A stretch of 64,000 nucleotides of DNA, taken from NCBI GenBank assembly GCA_030248295.1, contig JASANH010000499.1, positions 496,001 through 560,000 on the forward strand. Direction: 5' to 3'. The stretch's first letter is position 1; every line of letters begins with the position of its first letter. Below, piece after piece: positions 43,986 through 54,700 of the stretch. The stretch comes from Mesodorylaimus sp. YZB2_4 (lineage: Eukaryota > Nematoda > Enoplea > Dorylaimida > Dorylaimidae). The notes beneath the pieces are model-generated. The model worked only from the letters and a program-made list of their open reading frames with translations. It did no database searches and had not been told where the DNA came from. A program made the translations under genes and the position numbers.

Positions 43986-44845
43986 ACTAGTCGCTCGCTC
44001 GAAACTTTACTTTAGTATTTCATTAAAGAGACCTGGTATGCCATGCTTACCTGACGAAAGGTAAAGGAAACTGTGTGATATTAATTGCCAGCTAGAAGAT
44101 GTGCAATTCGAGTAAGGCCTTGCTTTGAATTAGCCCCTAAAATATGTTTCATCAATCAGTGAGCGGCTTGCCAAAGCTAGATTACACTCACATAAAAGAG
44201 GTTTACCAAATTTGATGAACGCTGGATTTATTTTAGGTTCTCTTTCAGGTTTCGAATTGATTTGCAGACGCTGCTATGTGCTAATCTGCCGCTAGGCATG
44301 GGTATTCTTTCAGGGCTGTAGAAGCGGGATGCGGGGCATTTTATTGCACGGATATAAGGGGCGTGGCCAGGATTATTTTGGAGTGGATGCCAGAATGAAT
44401 GATGCGATACCAGCGCCCTGGAATATGTGAAACCTATATGCGGTACAAATTGCACGAGGACAGATATCGCTAATGAGCGACATGTTTATGAGACCTAGAG
44501 TTAGTGTGTAGTTTGGACTGACGATGAGACGACCAGTCAGGAACACACAAATTAGGTTCAAAGAAATAACTTTACTGTAGATCCGAGTACAACTCGCCCA
44601 GAACCTGTTATAATGTATATCACTCAGACGCGAAACCACTTACACTTCGCCCATGAAATATAATTCACTAGCCAATGCACCAACGTAAAAATTCATCTTA
44701 AAAAATAGCCTTGCGTTTTATATCTCAGATTATTCACTTATTCGTGCTAACTTTTGTTCTATACATGCTGTATGTGCCTTTCCACCTCATAAACCTGATT
44801 TAAGCTAGTAAGCCGAACGTAAAGACGCATTTAAGTCCTAAGATA
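43986..44845. other. Intergenic, no gene recognised
   Basis: No exon or defined repeat. Confidence 0.4.
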
Positions 44846-45241
44846 CCATATTTCCTCGAAATTCTCCCCGGGGGAGAAATGGGAGAAATTTTTTCAAATG
44901 GGCGCCAGACGGGGGGGGGGGGGGGGGAATGAAAATCAAAGACTTTCCAGATGCCAGAAAGAAACGATTCTCCAAAAGATATCAGTTATAGAAAGATAGA
45001 CAGTCTAAAGCTTCCCAACAAGTACTGCTAACTTTGTTTATTTCGATACTTCTCTTCCCATATTCATGCTACTCATAACCGAATTCAATCAATATGCACG
45101 ATATCTTCGTCTTCAACCTCATCTTCATCATCTGACTCTTCAAGGAAAACATTTTCTATCACGCTAACACTCATAGCCTTGTTCAATCGGGGTCTGGACG
45201 GGGGAGAACAACCAGAGGGGGAGGATTTCGAGGAAATACGG
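44846..45241 (-). mobile_element. TA-flanked 396-bp element with terminal inverted repeats
   Basis: The ends are CCATATTTCCTCGAAATTCT (44846 on) and AGGAAATACGG (ending 45241), which are inverted copies over about 24 bp, directly flanked by TA on both sides. TA duplication is the mark of Tc1/mariner/pogo elements. The minus strand at 45177-45085 still encodes an acidic C-terminal tail, SVIENVFLEESDDEDEVEDE, of the kind that ends pogo/Tigger-like transposases, so this is probably an internally deleted derivative. A 17-nt G run is at 44911-44927. Confidence 0.75.
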
Positions 45242-45443
45242 TACGGGATACATAATACTCGTACATATGCACGGCTCAGAAGCGAGGCCAAATATCTGCT
45301 TCGTCCGAAATGGCAGGTAAGGTACCCACCACGCTGGCGACCATATTCCTGTAATCATCAGACCAGACGGCCGATCGAGGGAGAGTAGCAAATGGCATCA
45401 GTCAAATCTGAGTGTGACATTTAACGGTCATGCAATCGGTTTC

Positions 45444-46394
45444 TTAGGAGTGCCACGTGCGCATGGTCAGTGTTTCCACTGAATTTGAGTTCCACTTGAT
45501 CAGATTTCTAAAGCATTCTCGAAACTTTTTATTTCTCGCGAAAAGAGCAATTCCTTCAACCAAAGAGCTCGCTGTTTTAAAAATAGAACCTATACTCATT
45601 AAGAAGAAATCGGCCATGCTGTGGGGAAAATTTAATGATATGATGACAATCACCTCCGCCAGGACTCCTGTCAGCAAATACAGGCCCATCATCAGCTTGA
45701 CTGTAGGCATTACGGCCAGTTGCTGTTTCATAAATGAATCCTGCACATTCGAGTTGGTTGAGGAGAAAGAATGCCGAAACCGAAAAGAAAGCATCATGGC
45801 GATATAAGCGATGACATTGGCCACGCATAAAAATAGATTCAACTGCACGAATGCAGTCACTACAAAGGGATGCAGAGCGTCCGTGAATCCGAAGCACATG
45901 ACGTTTGTGCTTAGGGGAGCTGTCAGAAATGCAACAACCAGTTGCACAGTGTTGTATAGAGAACAGCCAAACAACAGCCACGCGCAGTATTTCTTGCCCA
46001 ACGATCGATATTTGATCGGGGCAGTCACGCTGATGAATCGATCGACAGCCACAAGATATGCTACTTGAGCGTGAAATGTGATTCCCCACAAGGCTATCAT
46101 GCCAGAAAGTAGGCAGGACAGACCTGTGCGCTCATTACTGAAAACCCCCAATTGTACGCCCACTCTGTCGATGCCTTTCGAGACAAAAAAGAGGGCAACG
46201 AGCAATGAACCAATGCTACCCCCAGCGATCAATATGAAGCATGGCGAGTGCAGAGATTTACTCGCAGCAATGACAGCGAATGTGATCAAACTACCGATGA
46301 TGCCCAAAAGACCAGTTATTATGTAGCCCAGGATAGGGAGCAGGAGCAGTGCTGGACTAGGAGTGAATATGGCCGTGTCGTTAGTGGCATCCAT
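45444..46394 (-). CDS. Rhodopsin-like 7TM receptor, Srsx-like chemoreceptor
   Basis: Single exon, 316 aa, ATG at 46394 (MDATNDTAIF). Seven hydrophobic segments; TM1 is GYIITGLLGIIGSLITFAVI; the first loop is AASKSLHSPCFILIAGGS; the end of TM3 reads VDRFISVTAPIKYR (DRF in place of DRY); Cys in the second extracellular loop (NVMCFGF). After TM7, RNKKFRECFRNLIKWN forms the short helix 8 and tail. It shares the loop-1 and TM3 motifs with the gene at 12490-13467. Fragments of a close paralogue are at 57360-57488 and 58545-58765. Expected role: surface chemoreceptor or peptide receptor; ligand unknown. Confidence 0.87.
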   Translation of the reverse strand: MDATNDTAIFTPSPALLLLPILGYIITGLLGIIGSLITFAVIAASKSLHSPCFILIAGGSIGSLLVALFFVSKGIDRVGVQLGVFSNERTGLSCLLSGMIALWGITFHAQVAYLVAVDRFISVTAPIKYRSLGKKYCAWLLFGCSLYNTVQLVVAFLTAPLSTNVMCFGFTDALHPFVVTAFVQLNLFLCVANVIAYIAMMLSFRFRHSFSSTNSNVQDSFMKQQLAVMPTVKLMMGLYLLTGVLAEVIVIISLNFPHSMADFFLMSIGSIFKTASSLVEGIALFARNKKFRECFRNLIKWNSNSVETLTMRTWHS

Positions 46395-46703
46395 GACAAA
46401 AAAGTCTCGCTGTCAGACCTGAACTTCTGCTGCTGCAATGGCACAACCGTCTATCAGCCGCAAGTTGCAAGCAACTGTTGCTTACAGTAGTCAGCGAGGA
46501 TACCTGTATGTCGTCAAATGATCAATATTTAATTTTAGTGACGACGGGAAACCATGGTCGACATAATCAAGTGGATTATTATATCGAGCAGACTTCGTGT
46601 TTACTTCGAAAGAAGTCGTCCGGTCTATTCGGTGCATTTTGGATCGAGATGCAAGTAAAATTCATATTAAATCCGCAATGTCTTTTCAAAATCAAAGCGT
46701 GAC
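46395..46703. other. 5' flank of the 7TM gene
   Basis: No recognisable promoter motif or other feature. Confidence 0.35.
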
Positions 46704-47300
46704 GTTAATGCGCAGTGTGTCGCGGTTATCGCATGATATATTTATACGTGATCTGGAATAAGATCATAGGCCGCTTATCGGGAAGCTTCTATAGCTTTTT
46801 CGAAAACAGGATATTAAATCCTTGCAGCCAGCGGGTGTTTCTAGAAGACCCTGCTCTGACTAACAGAACGAGCAAGTCTTTGCGCAGTGTGCGCATAGAA
46901 AAAAAGTGAGTACCAAAGTTCTTGAAAGCGTTCATGCGTTGACTATAAGGTGATCGGAAAACTCTCACTTCTCACAACTTGATTAAAAAAATAAAATGCA
47001 GACACGTGGGTCAATGAAACTTCTCAGATAAGCGTCCCCATAAACATTCCGATGCGGCCGCAAATAGTTTAAAAAATTTTAGCGGAAAGGTTGCGCGGAT
47101 GTTTGCAAGAGCTGTCTTATCCCTTTTGGTGCATCATGTCAGCCATGACAGAAAGCGCAAAGCGTCGGTGCAAATCAATACAAATTTCCATTTCGAGCTA
47201 TTGAACCCTATCTACCGCAGTAAACAGGTCGCTGGGGCTCGCATGATCCTCCCCTTCTTCCAGCTTGATCTTTGTGGTCATGCGCACATCAGCTGATGCC
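46704..47300 (+). repeat. Segmental duplication, copy B (pairs with 43070-43600)
   Basis: Same order of shared words as copy A (tgcgcagtgtgtcgcggt ... ttttcgaaaacagga ... acagaacgagcaagtc ... atgaaacttctcag ... cttccagcttgatct). No frame is open in both copies over a long distance, so coding origin is unproven. Confidence 0.75.
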
Positions 47301-47584
47301 TTCTGCATTCGGACTCATTTACGAGCCGTGCCTCGATCTTTTACGAAGTCACTTCCTGCAAGTTCCTTTTCTGCAAGAGCTGGCAAAATCGTCGTGAAAC
47401 GCTCGTCCATCGGGGTTGTAACTGGGCCCGCTTTTTTTGATATTCGCAAGGTGTTTATACCGGATGGCTTAAAGGCTTCTTGTAAGCGGTCACTCCCGCT
47501 TGCCCATCTTCCTTGCTAGTTTGGTCATGCTGAAACACAGATACTTGTAAAACAGTCACTTGTGGTGCTTGTATCATGTGGAAG
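47301..47584. other. Short spacer
   Basis: Nothing recognised. Confidence 0.3.
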
Positions 47585-48030
47585 TGCCTGAGGCCGCGGT
47601 GGTGCAGTGGTTCGGCACTCTTCTCTCCGTATTGCTTCGGAGCGAGTGGCTGGACTCGTCTTGGGTTCAATTCCCGATGACTGAGGTCGGTTTGCTAACC
47701 AAAATCCCTCGCTGACCTTGCACGCCAGGCCGTGGGTGACTCTCCCCCGGTACCGCCGAGGAGCTCCGGGTGGAGAGACGGAAGCCAAAGGAGTAGACAG
47801 TCTCGGCTGTCGAGCACCGACAGGGTTCTCAGTCCATCCGCCATCGTCCGAGGAAGCAGGTGTCCAGTCCAGGACGCCCTCGCGTGTAGGTGCACCTAGT
47901 GGAGACACGCAGAGGGACGCTGCCGTGTTTCCCCCCCCCCCCCCCCGCACAGCCCCGCTTATAAGGTTTGACTGCTGGCCGGCTAGAGGCAAAACGGGCT
48001 CCGGCCCAAAAAATTCAAAAAAACAAAATG
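47585..48030 (+). mobile_element. Full-length tRNA-derived SINE
   Basis: About 445 bp. Head: GCCGCGGTGGTGCAGTGGTT (box A) and TTGGGTTCAATTCCCGATG (box B, 45 nt after box A). Body: CTCGCTGACCTTGCACGCC, GGTGACTCTCCC, GGTGGAGAGACGGAAGCC, GCCATCGTCCGAGGAAGCAG, GTGTAGGTGCACCTAGTGGA, a 16-nt C run at 47931-47946, TTTGACTGCTGGCC. It ends in an A-rich tail (AAAAAATTCAAAAAAAC). Copies at 14780, 43615 (minus) and, by body only, 50838. Confidence 0.85.
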
Positions 48031-48924
48031 TGGAAGTGCCTCAGTGGAACTGGACCAGGCCGAAAGGCAGACACTTTACAGTAGACCACGAAATAACTAG
48101 TTCTTCACATAATCTTCTGCTCATAGTTCAATCGTGCTGCTGACATTGATGCAGAAACAGCAGCTTCTTCTTATAACACACTTCCTAACAAGTTTTCTTT
48201 GAGAATATACACGCCCTCCATGCACCGCATGATGTGTGCGTACATTCTCAACTAAACAAAACAAATCGACTGTGGTTGTACTTTGCAGTGGCCGCGTCCG
48301 TTGACCAGCCGTCTCAAGTCCTGGTTACTCACTGTTTTCATTGGTCTACAAAATTTTAATCTGTGATAACAGACCTTTCTGGATTGATTTCAGGCGTGTT
48401 TTATGCAGGAGCTGCTTTATCTGCAGCACGACTGATCGTGAGCAATGAGGCGTATGCGGCATATAATAGCCTGTGCCACCTTACCCGCGCTAGAGGTTTA
48501 GCATATTGAAGTTTTGATCCTGATCATACGCATAGATTTTTCTAATCTGTAGATACACAGACGGCAGGAAAAACAGCATCGTTTCTTTTGAGACTTCATA
48601 GTATACATAATATAGTATATATTTCCAATATATCTATATTAAAAAGAGATAAGGTATCGCTATCGGATCTGGCCCGCTCTTAAGTTGCATGCTCTTTTGC
48701 CTCTGGCGCAAGTGCCTTTACAAGTGCCTCTGGCGCAAGTGCAGGCGGGAACGCACAATTCTGAGCGGACTATCTTCGATACTAGATAAATCAAGAACGG
48801 ACCAACAAAAAAGTTTAATTTTTTTTTGGCTTTGCAAAAAAATGTCCTGTCCGTGAATGCATTACGTGATTACGCACTCTCATCGATGATGACAATGAGA
48901 TACACTGCAAGGCGAGATCGAGAA
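48031..48924. other. Intergenic, no gene recognised
   Basis: Contains a small imperfect tandem (gtgcctctggcgcaa, twice, 48707-48745) and an AT-rich TA-repeat stretch (48600-48640). Confidence 0.4.
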
Positions 48925-49232
48925 AGGATGTGACTCCCACACAGACCTGTTCAGATAAAGTTCATTGGAATACAACAGCAGTAGCTATCATTCAAATGCG
49001 TGTTGACGGAAAGAAGCCACTTATATAATTTAGTTGCGCATCTTGCACAAAGTAGTTAACACAAGCATCGCGGGCAATAATGCGAATATTACAACATCAA
49101 ATTCTTGGCTCTTTTCTCAAGAAGAACAAGTAAAATGAGCGAGCAGATCCCTCAAGTCACCAATCCTCCTAAACAGACTTCACACTTCTGTGTATATTTT
49201 CAAATTTGAAGCCCTTCCGAGCTGCGTATTCT

Positions 49233-49695
49233 CTAATGCATATAGACGCATTGAATTGGCGAGAAGTAGCAGTTGATGAAAGTGCTGCTTTTCACAACGA
49301 CCATATTCTTCGATCCATTTTTTCCGCTCGGCTTCATGACAACAAGATGTCTGTAAGTGCGTGGCGCGTTGGCCACACGTTTCTTTTGAATCATCGGGAC
49401 TTTTGGTGACAAAGTCTGCCTGAAAAGGAATGATTCAACAAAAGTGAGTATATTAATAAAGATAATTAACCAGCTGGCATCAGAGCTAGTCTTGTCATTG
49501 CTTTGTCCATTGTTGTATCTTCATTTGTGTTCACTTTTTCGATCGAAACGATTTTTGATAGGCACTTTGCGATGCTTGACAGCCTGGTACTTACAGATAG
49601 CCTCCTTTTTGCACTGCCATTGCGGTGCTCATGTCCAGCACCAGAAAGCTGACAATCATTGCCAATAAGATGGCGTGAGGTGAGTAAGAATGCAT
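49233..49695 (-). CDS. Small secreted peptide precursor with C-terminal CYFSPIQC loop, copy 1
   Basis: Two exons on the minus strand: 49695-49595 and 49419-49233; phase-2 intron with GTAAGT donor and TTTTCAG acceptor; 95 aa. Signal peptide: MHSYSPHAILLAMIVSFLVL then DMSTAMA. The middle is basic and contains QKKR, a possible processing site, then NAPRTYRHLVVMKPSG. The C-terminus reads SSTFINCYFSPIQCVYMH, the only two cysteines of the mature part being spaced C-x6-C. This spacing and CYF-x-P match the allatostatin-C loop (CYFNPISC), although the C-terminal tail VYMH differs from the usual CF ending. Copy 2 at 62947-63387 keeps the loop unchanged while its codons drift. Probably a secreted neuropeptide or hormone; assignment to the allatostatin-C/somatostatin-like group is inference. 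Confidence 0.75.
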
Positions 49696-49783
49696 TTTGA
49701 AGCAAGTAGAGTTGCTGTAATGATAACCTGAAAAATGGAACAGAACCAAACGCAGTGGTGAGAGATTCTTCGATCATTGAAGA

Positions 49784-49796
49784 ATTATATATACAG
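49784..49796 (-). promoter_or_regulatory. TATA box of peptide gene copy 1
   Basis: CTGTATATATAAT on the minus strand, about 90 nt upstream of the ATG at 49695. An equivalent TATATAAAT is present in copy 2 at about 63537-63549, with the same flanking words (gaagaatt, ggcgactgctg / ggcgaatgctg). Confidence 0.6.
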
Positions 49797-50578
49797 CAGT
49801 CGCCTACACAATTCCACTGACGAGAGAGGGCGCTGTCGTTTGCCGAATGTGTGAGAAACGGAAAGCTCCACCAAGAAAATCACACCCTGCACGTGGATGC
49901 TGGTGCCAACTGGGTCAACTGGCACGAGCATTGAAGGAAGAAGTCACATGCCGACCTACGTGCTCAACAGGCAGGACGTCCCACCTTGCATCAAGGGGTT
50001 ATCAGATTGATCTGAATGGGCAAATCAGCCACATCGAAACGAGAGCATTGTATATTAACGCGACTGTGAGCAGGTGCTCAATTTTATTTACGAAGCAGTC
50101 GAACGGGCTCAGCAAACTGTCTTAGTTAGTTTGTCGCTCACTTCTACTTTTTGCTTTCTTGCTTTAGCTGTCGATCCAAATGTAGTCTCTCTTTCATCTG
50201 GCGAAGAACAGTGCCAGGATCAGGCAGTCACGAATTTACAAACAGCTTGTCTGCGTCGGATTGTCTGCCTGGACAGGCGGAAGATCGTCACAGTCGTGGA
50301 TGGGGCTGCCAAGTGGGCGTAGTTACCTGTCCATCGTGCTCACATATCCACATCGAGTGCACTGTACAGCGGCGCATGGTAGCGCGCACTGCACTGTGCA
50401 TGGTAACGTACTTTCAACACAACTGTGTTGCGGCCCATCGAAGAGCTTCCCTAAAGAAAATAAAGTCGCCAGCTGATGTGATCTGATTAAAACATGCAGT
50501 CAATCGATTCTTCTTTTATCAACTCCGCTCTGAGATCAACAACTCTGGACGCGGTAGAATTTTAGAATCATGAGTTTT

Positions 50579-50690
50579 AGGGGGCCATCCATAAAGGTCG
50601 ACCGCAGCCTAGGGGAGGGGGAAGCGGCCAATGATCGACCGCAGCAAATTTTTAAACTTTATATGACAAAAAAACACCTTTTATCTTCAC
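50579..50690 (+). repeat. GGGGGCCATCCATAAAGG repeat end
   Basis: The GGGGGCC-ATCCATAAAGG start followed by a GGGGAGGGGG run resembles the two repeat ends at 14228 and 14561. Same unknown family. Confidence 0.4.
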
Positions 50691-50837
50691 CAGTAGTGCG
50701 CTCTAAAACCTTCAAAACTTTTTGTCCTCTCTTCTCCTTGGTCGTTCATTCTCGATAATGCAATGTCGGGTTCATCAGCTCTTATTCCCAGCTGAAATGG
50801 CATCTGATCCATAAGGGAGAAGTTCGAAGGCGACGGC

Positions 50838-51190
50838 TAAGCTGGTTCAGGCGTTGACCCGCCTTGCTGACCCGCAACCCTGACTGGGAGGCCGAGGTTC
50901 TATTCCGTCGGAGGACGGCAGATTAGTAGCTTGCCGTTGGTTTTGGTCACCTGGCTCTGGGCGACACCCCTGCGACTGTCAAATGGCGGACGCCCACACA
51001 AGGAGCAGAGAATTGGGAAACTGTCCTCGAACACCAGTCGGGAAGGTCCCTGAGCTAAGCCGAAACCCCCTCTTACCCAGTATGCACTCGTGTGGAGGTG
51101 CTCCCAGTGAAGACACAGCGACCTTCCGTGAGAGCTGGTCACCTCCGGGGATAGGTCGGGATCACCTTTTTCCGGGATCGGGATCAGGGC
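50838..51190 (+). mobile_element. SINE with different tRNA-like head but shared body
   Basis: The head reads AGCTGGTTCAGGCGTTGACC (box A) and GCCGAGGTTCTATTCCGTC (box B). Its distal body (CACTCGTGTGGAGGTGCTCC, AGTGAAGACACAGCGACCTT, GAGAGCTGGTCACC) matches the body of the copies at 14780 and 47585. Followed by a GGGATCGGGATC-type simple repeat up to about 51215. Confidence 0.6.
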
Positions 51191-51261
51191 AAGCCCGATC
51201 GGGATCGGGATTTTTTGTTTGAGGTCGTACATTGTTTTTTTTTTTTTTTACAAGTAATATG

Positions 51262-51267
51262 TTTATT
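51262..51267 (-). terminator. LINE polyadenylation signal AATAAA
   Basis: Lies 12 nt before the poly(A) run at 51235-51249 (minus strand). Confidence 0.75.
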
Positions 51268-51540
51268 AGACATAAAGCAAAATATAAGTTCCACAAAAAA
51301 CCTAAAGCATCATAGCCTTATTCACATTTTATCATATTATCACGCCTTCTCCTTCTACCCACCCCATTCTCCAAAAGTCATGATGCCTGTTTCCCTGGCA
51401 CTGGAAGACCTATCCTCAAATGCTAACAAGAGACAAAGGACAAAAAAAATACCCACAAATCAATATGCTATACGACTTCTAATTGACTCATATGAAAAAG
51501 GGAAAGTAGGATATGCTTGTCCCTGCATACTTGTGAAGTC

Positions 51541-51780
51541 TACAAAAGACACCCTTTTAACCAAAGTTTTTTGTTTTTTTTTGTTTTTTGTTTTTTTTTT
51601 TTCATTTCAAAATTTTTTTTTTTTATTTTTTTTTTTTTATTTTTTTTTTTAAAATTTTTTTTTTTTTTTTTTTTCATCTATTTTTTTTTTTTTTTTGTTA
51701 TTTTTTATTTAAATTTTTTTAAATTTTTTTATTTTTTATTTTTTATTTCAATTTTTTTTTTTTTTTTTTTTTTTAATTAA
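51541..51780 (-). repeat. A-rich low-complexity tract in the LINE 3' UTR
   Basis: About 240 bp, almost only A runs with TTT/AATTT interruptions on the minus strand, starting right after the ORF2 stop and about 290 bp before the true poly(A) tail. Confidence 0.85.
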
Positions 51781-51796
51781 ATTCAGCCCTTATACT

Positions 51797-54700
51797 TTAT
51801 CCTCCTGGAATCGCATACAAAACCTCGATAAAAGACAACTTTACAAACTGCTCATGAAAACCCTGCGGTGTCAAAATACACCTAGCTCGTTTTGTTAGTC
51901 CTTTTAGTCGGGTCACCAGCGAATCCCACATGTCAATCAGCTCATTGTCTTCCTCATAGGCCACCCTTGCTGCCCATATACACCTCTGGGTACATTGCAA
52001 AACCATGTTTGCAACTGAGGCGATATGTTTATTTTGAAGACCCAGTACTCCAAAAATCCTATTCTCCTCACTAAGAGATACAGTACTGTCTAACTTTTTC
52101 AACAGTCCCTCCACTTGCTCCCAAAAGTACTCAATTCTTGGGCATTTCACAAAAACGTGATAGACATCTTCGTGTTTATCCAATCCATACCTAACACTGC
52201 AGTATTTACAGTTAGCGTCTAAATCTGCAAAATTAGAGACTCTGCTTCTCGTATACAGTGCTTTATACAACAATGAGTAGTGCAAATTTCGTGAATACCC
52301 ATCCACATTTTTGGTCCGAGTCAATCTCCAATACGCACTAAAATCTATCTGCTCCATTCCCAACTTTCCCTGCCAGTACTGTTGCATCGCTGTCGTCGCT
52401 TTCATAACTTTCTTCTCCAACATATGCTTATACAAAATCTTTGTCTTAACGTGTTTGATCGGATAAACTCGGGCGTCCAAGCCGACACTGTTAGGGTTCA
52501 ATAAAGAAAATTTAGCAGTCACCACGGCCCTGCGTATATCCTTGTACAGTCGGGGTACTGCAATCACATCCAACTGGTTTGGCTTCGCATCCTGCACTTT
52601 ACTGTAGAAATAGTCAAAACTGGCATGCCACGCGGCATTATTATCTGAGCACTGCCTGCGTAGTAAAAGCATCAGCCTGAAAGCTAATACTTTGTAGCCT
52701 ACATCAGGGTAGGCTATCCCACCCTGCTCCTTGCTTCTCTTTAGAATGCACTTATTTATCATATTCACTTTTGAAGGATACCAAAGATATCCATCAATTT
52801 GCCTTTCTACAAATCTCTGAAAATCGTTCTCAGGTGCAATTATTGATGCCAAATACCATGCTTTCGAGAGAAAGTATGTGTTGGCAACATGGATCCTACC
52901 AAAATAAGAGATCTCTTTATGGGGTACTTTGCTACTTAGCTGCCCTATGTGCTCACGGACTGCCACCCAGTTGTCGTTATTTTCCAACCCGCTTCGCAAG
53001 ATCCAAAACCCATAAACTTTTATTTTCTCCGTCATAAACTGTCCCAGCTCTTCGTCTATCTCGGAAATACCCTTTGCTCCAAGGCATAAGATTTTGGTTT
53101 TTGCTCTTTTTAGTGTCGCTCCTGATGCTTTCCTGAATTCTTCATACACCCAAAATATCTGCTTCACTGAGTCCGTATCCGCCACCAAAAAATTTGTATC
53201 ATCAGCATAATTACTGATTTTTAGCTGATGCCCTAGCACGTCAATACCTTTTACACCCGTGTCCCTTCTTATATAATTGGCGACTGTCTCAGATACTAGA
53301 ACATACAAGAGGGCGGATAACGGACACCCTTGCCTGATTCCCCTGGTCTGGCAGAAAGCAGCCGAAACGTAGCCATTTACCTGCACTGACGATTTTACCA
53401 TTCCTGGCTTATAGATAATTTTGATCCAGTCCCCAAAAGTCTGGCCTAAGCCGAAATACTCTAACACCCTGTGCAAATACTCCCATTCCACTATATCGAA
53501 GGCAGTCATGTGGTCGACAGAAAGGAGCATGGCTTCCGCACCGGTCTCATTTATGTACTCCACCGCATTGTACAGGGTCAAGACCCCGTCCCTGATATCC
53601 CTTCCAGGCACCGAGCACGTCTGGTCAGGATGCACAATTTTAGGCATTACTTTCCTCAACCTCATGGCTAGGACTTTTGCCAAAATTTTGTAGTCCACAT
53701 TCAGCATGGTCAATGGCCGCCAGTTTGACCTTTGGGCCTTGTCCCCTTCCCCCTTATACAGCTGCGAAATTATTCCAAAGTAACAACTTGAGGGAAGAAA
53801 CCCTACCCTCAGAGAAGCCGAATAGACTTTGCTCAGAATTTGTCCTAGTTCTCCCAAGAAAAACCCATAAAATTCTATTGGGAGACCATCAGAACCTGGT
53901 GTCTTCTTTGTCTGAAATGAGCGAATTGCAGCCCGCACCTCTTCCTCTCCTATTTTATCTCCCATGGGTCCCCTGTCTGCATCCTGTACCACCCCGTATG
54001 GCCGCCGACATAAAAAAAGATCCGCAGCCCCTTCATCAATGCGCCCTACGCTAGTGAACAAACTCGCATATTGCCTTCTAATTTCCCCTATTACCTCTAG
54101 CTGGTCATCGTACACAGTCCCGTCCTCCCCGCGTATCGAATACACTGTCCTGCTCTCCGCCGAATTTTTCTGCATTAATTTGGCAGTGGTCATCGTAAAC
54201 TGATCAGTTGCCAAGTCCCTGTAGTGCGTTTTCATTAGCCTCTTTCTGACTTCTTCCCTATCTAATTCTTTTAACCTGTTCCTAACGGCCAGAAATTCTG
54301 TTTTTAAGAGATCACTTTGTGGATGCCTACCCCACAAAACTTTGGCCCTCTCTAATTCCTTTTCTAAAAAGGCACGTTTTTTCCTGCTCTCAATTTCCAG
54401 TGTTCTTTTACGCGCTTTACACAGCGCACCTACTTCCTGTTTGCACTCGTCCCACAGATTAAGGACCTCCTCATCAGAAGCCCCAATAAAGCCCTCTTGT
54501 AAAATGCGTAGTTTTTCCCTGACAATATTTTGCACCAATTTATCCCGCACAATTAAATCTACATCAAGCTTCCAATAAGAAGGACCCATTCTTATTTTCG
54601 CAAAAGAAAAGTTGCACTCTACCTCGAAGATTTTATGGTCAGACAGACCCGTATCCGTGAATTTGTAACCTCTATAAGATGTTACCACGTTTTCAGACCC

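Larger units (their letters stand above)
48925..50260 (-). repeat. Segmental duplication unit 1 carrying a small peptide gene (pairs with about 62600-64000)
   Basis: Colinear similarity runs from ggat-tgact-cacacaga at 48927/62647, through the two exons of the peptide gene, TATA box and upstream region, to gccagtttgtcgctcacttc-type words at 50128/63868. The whole unit of about 1.3-1.4 kb is duplicated in the same orientation, 13.7 kb apart, with the LINE between the two. Confidence 0.85.

Noticed and set aside
49466..49777. Minus-strand 103-codon frame overlapping the peptide gene
   Set aside because: Different frame through exon 1 and the intron; the two-exon model is conserved between both copies, this frame is not.
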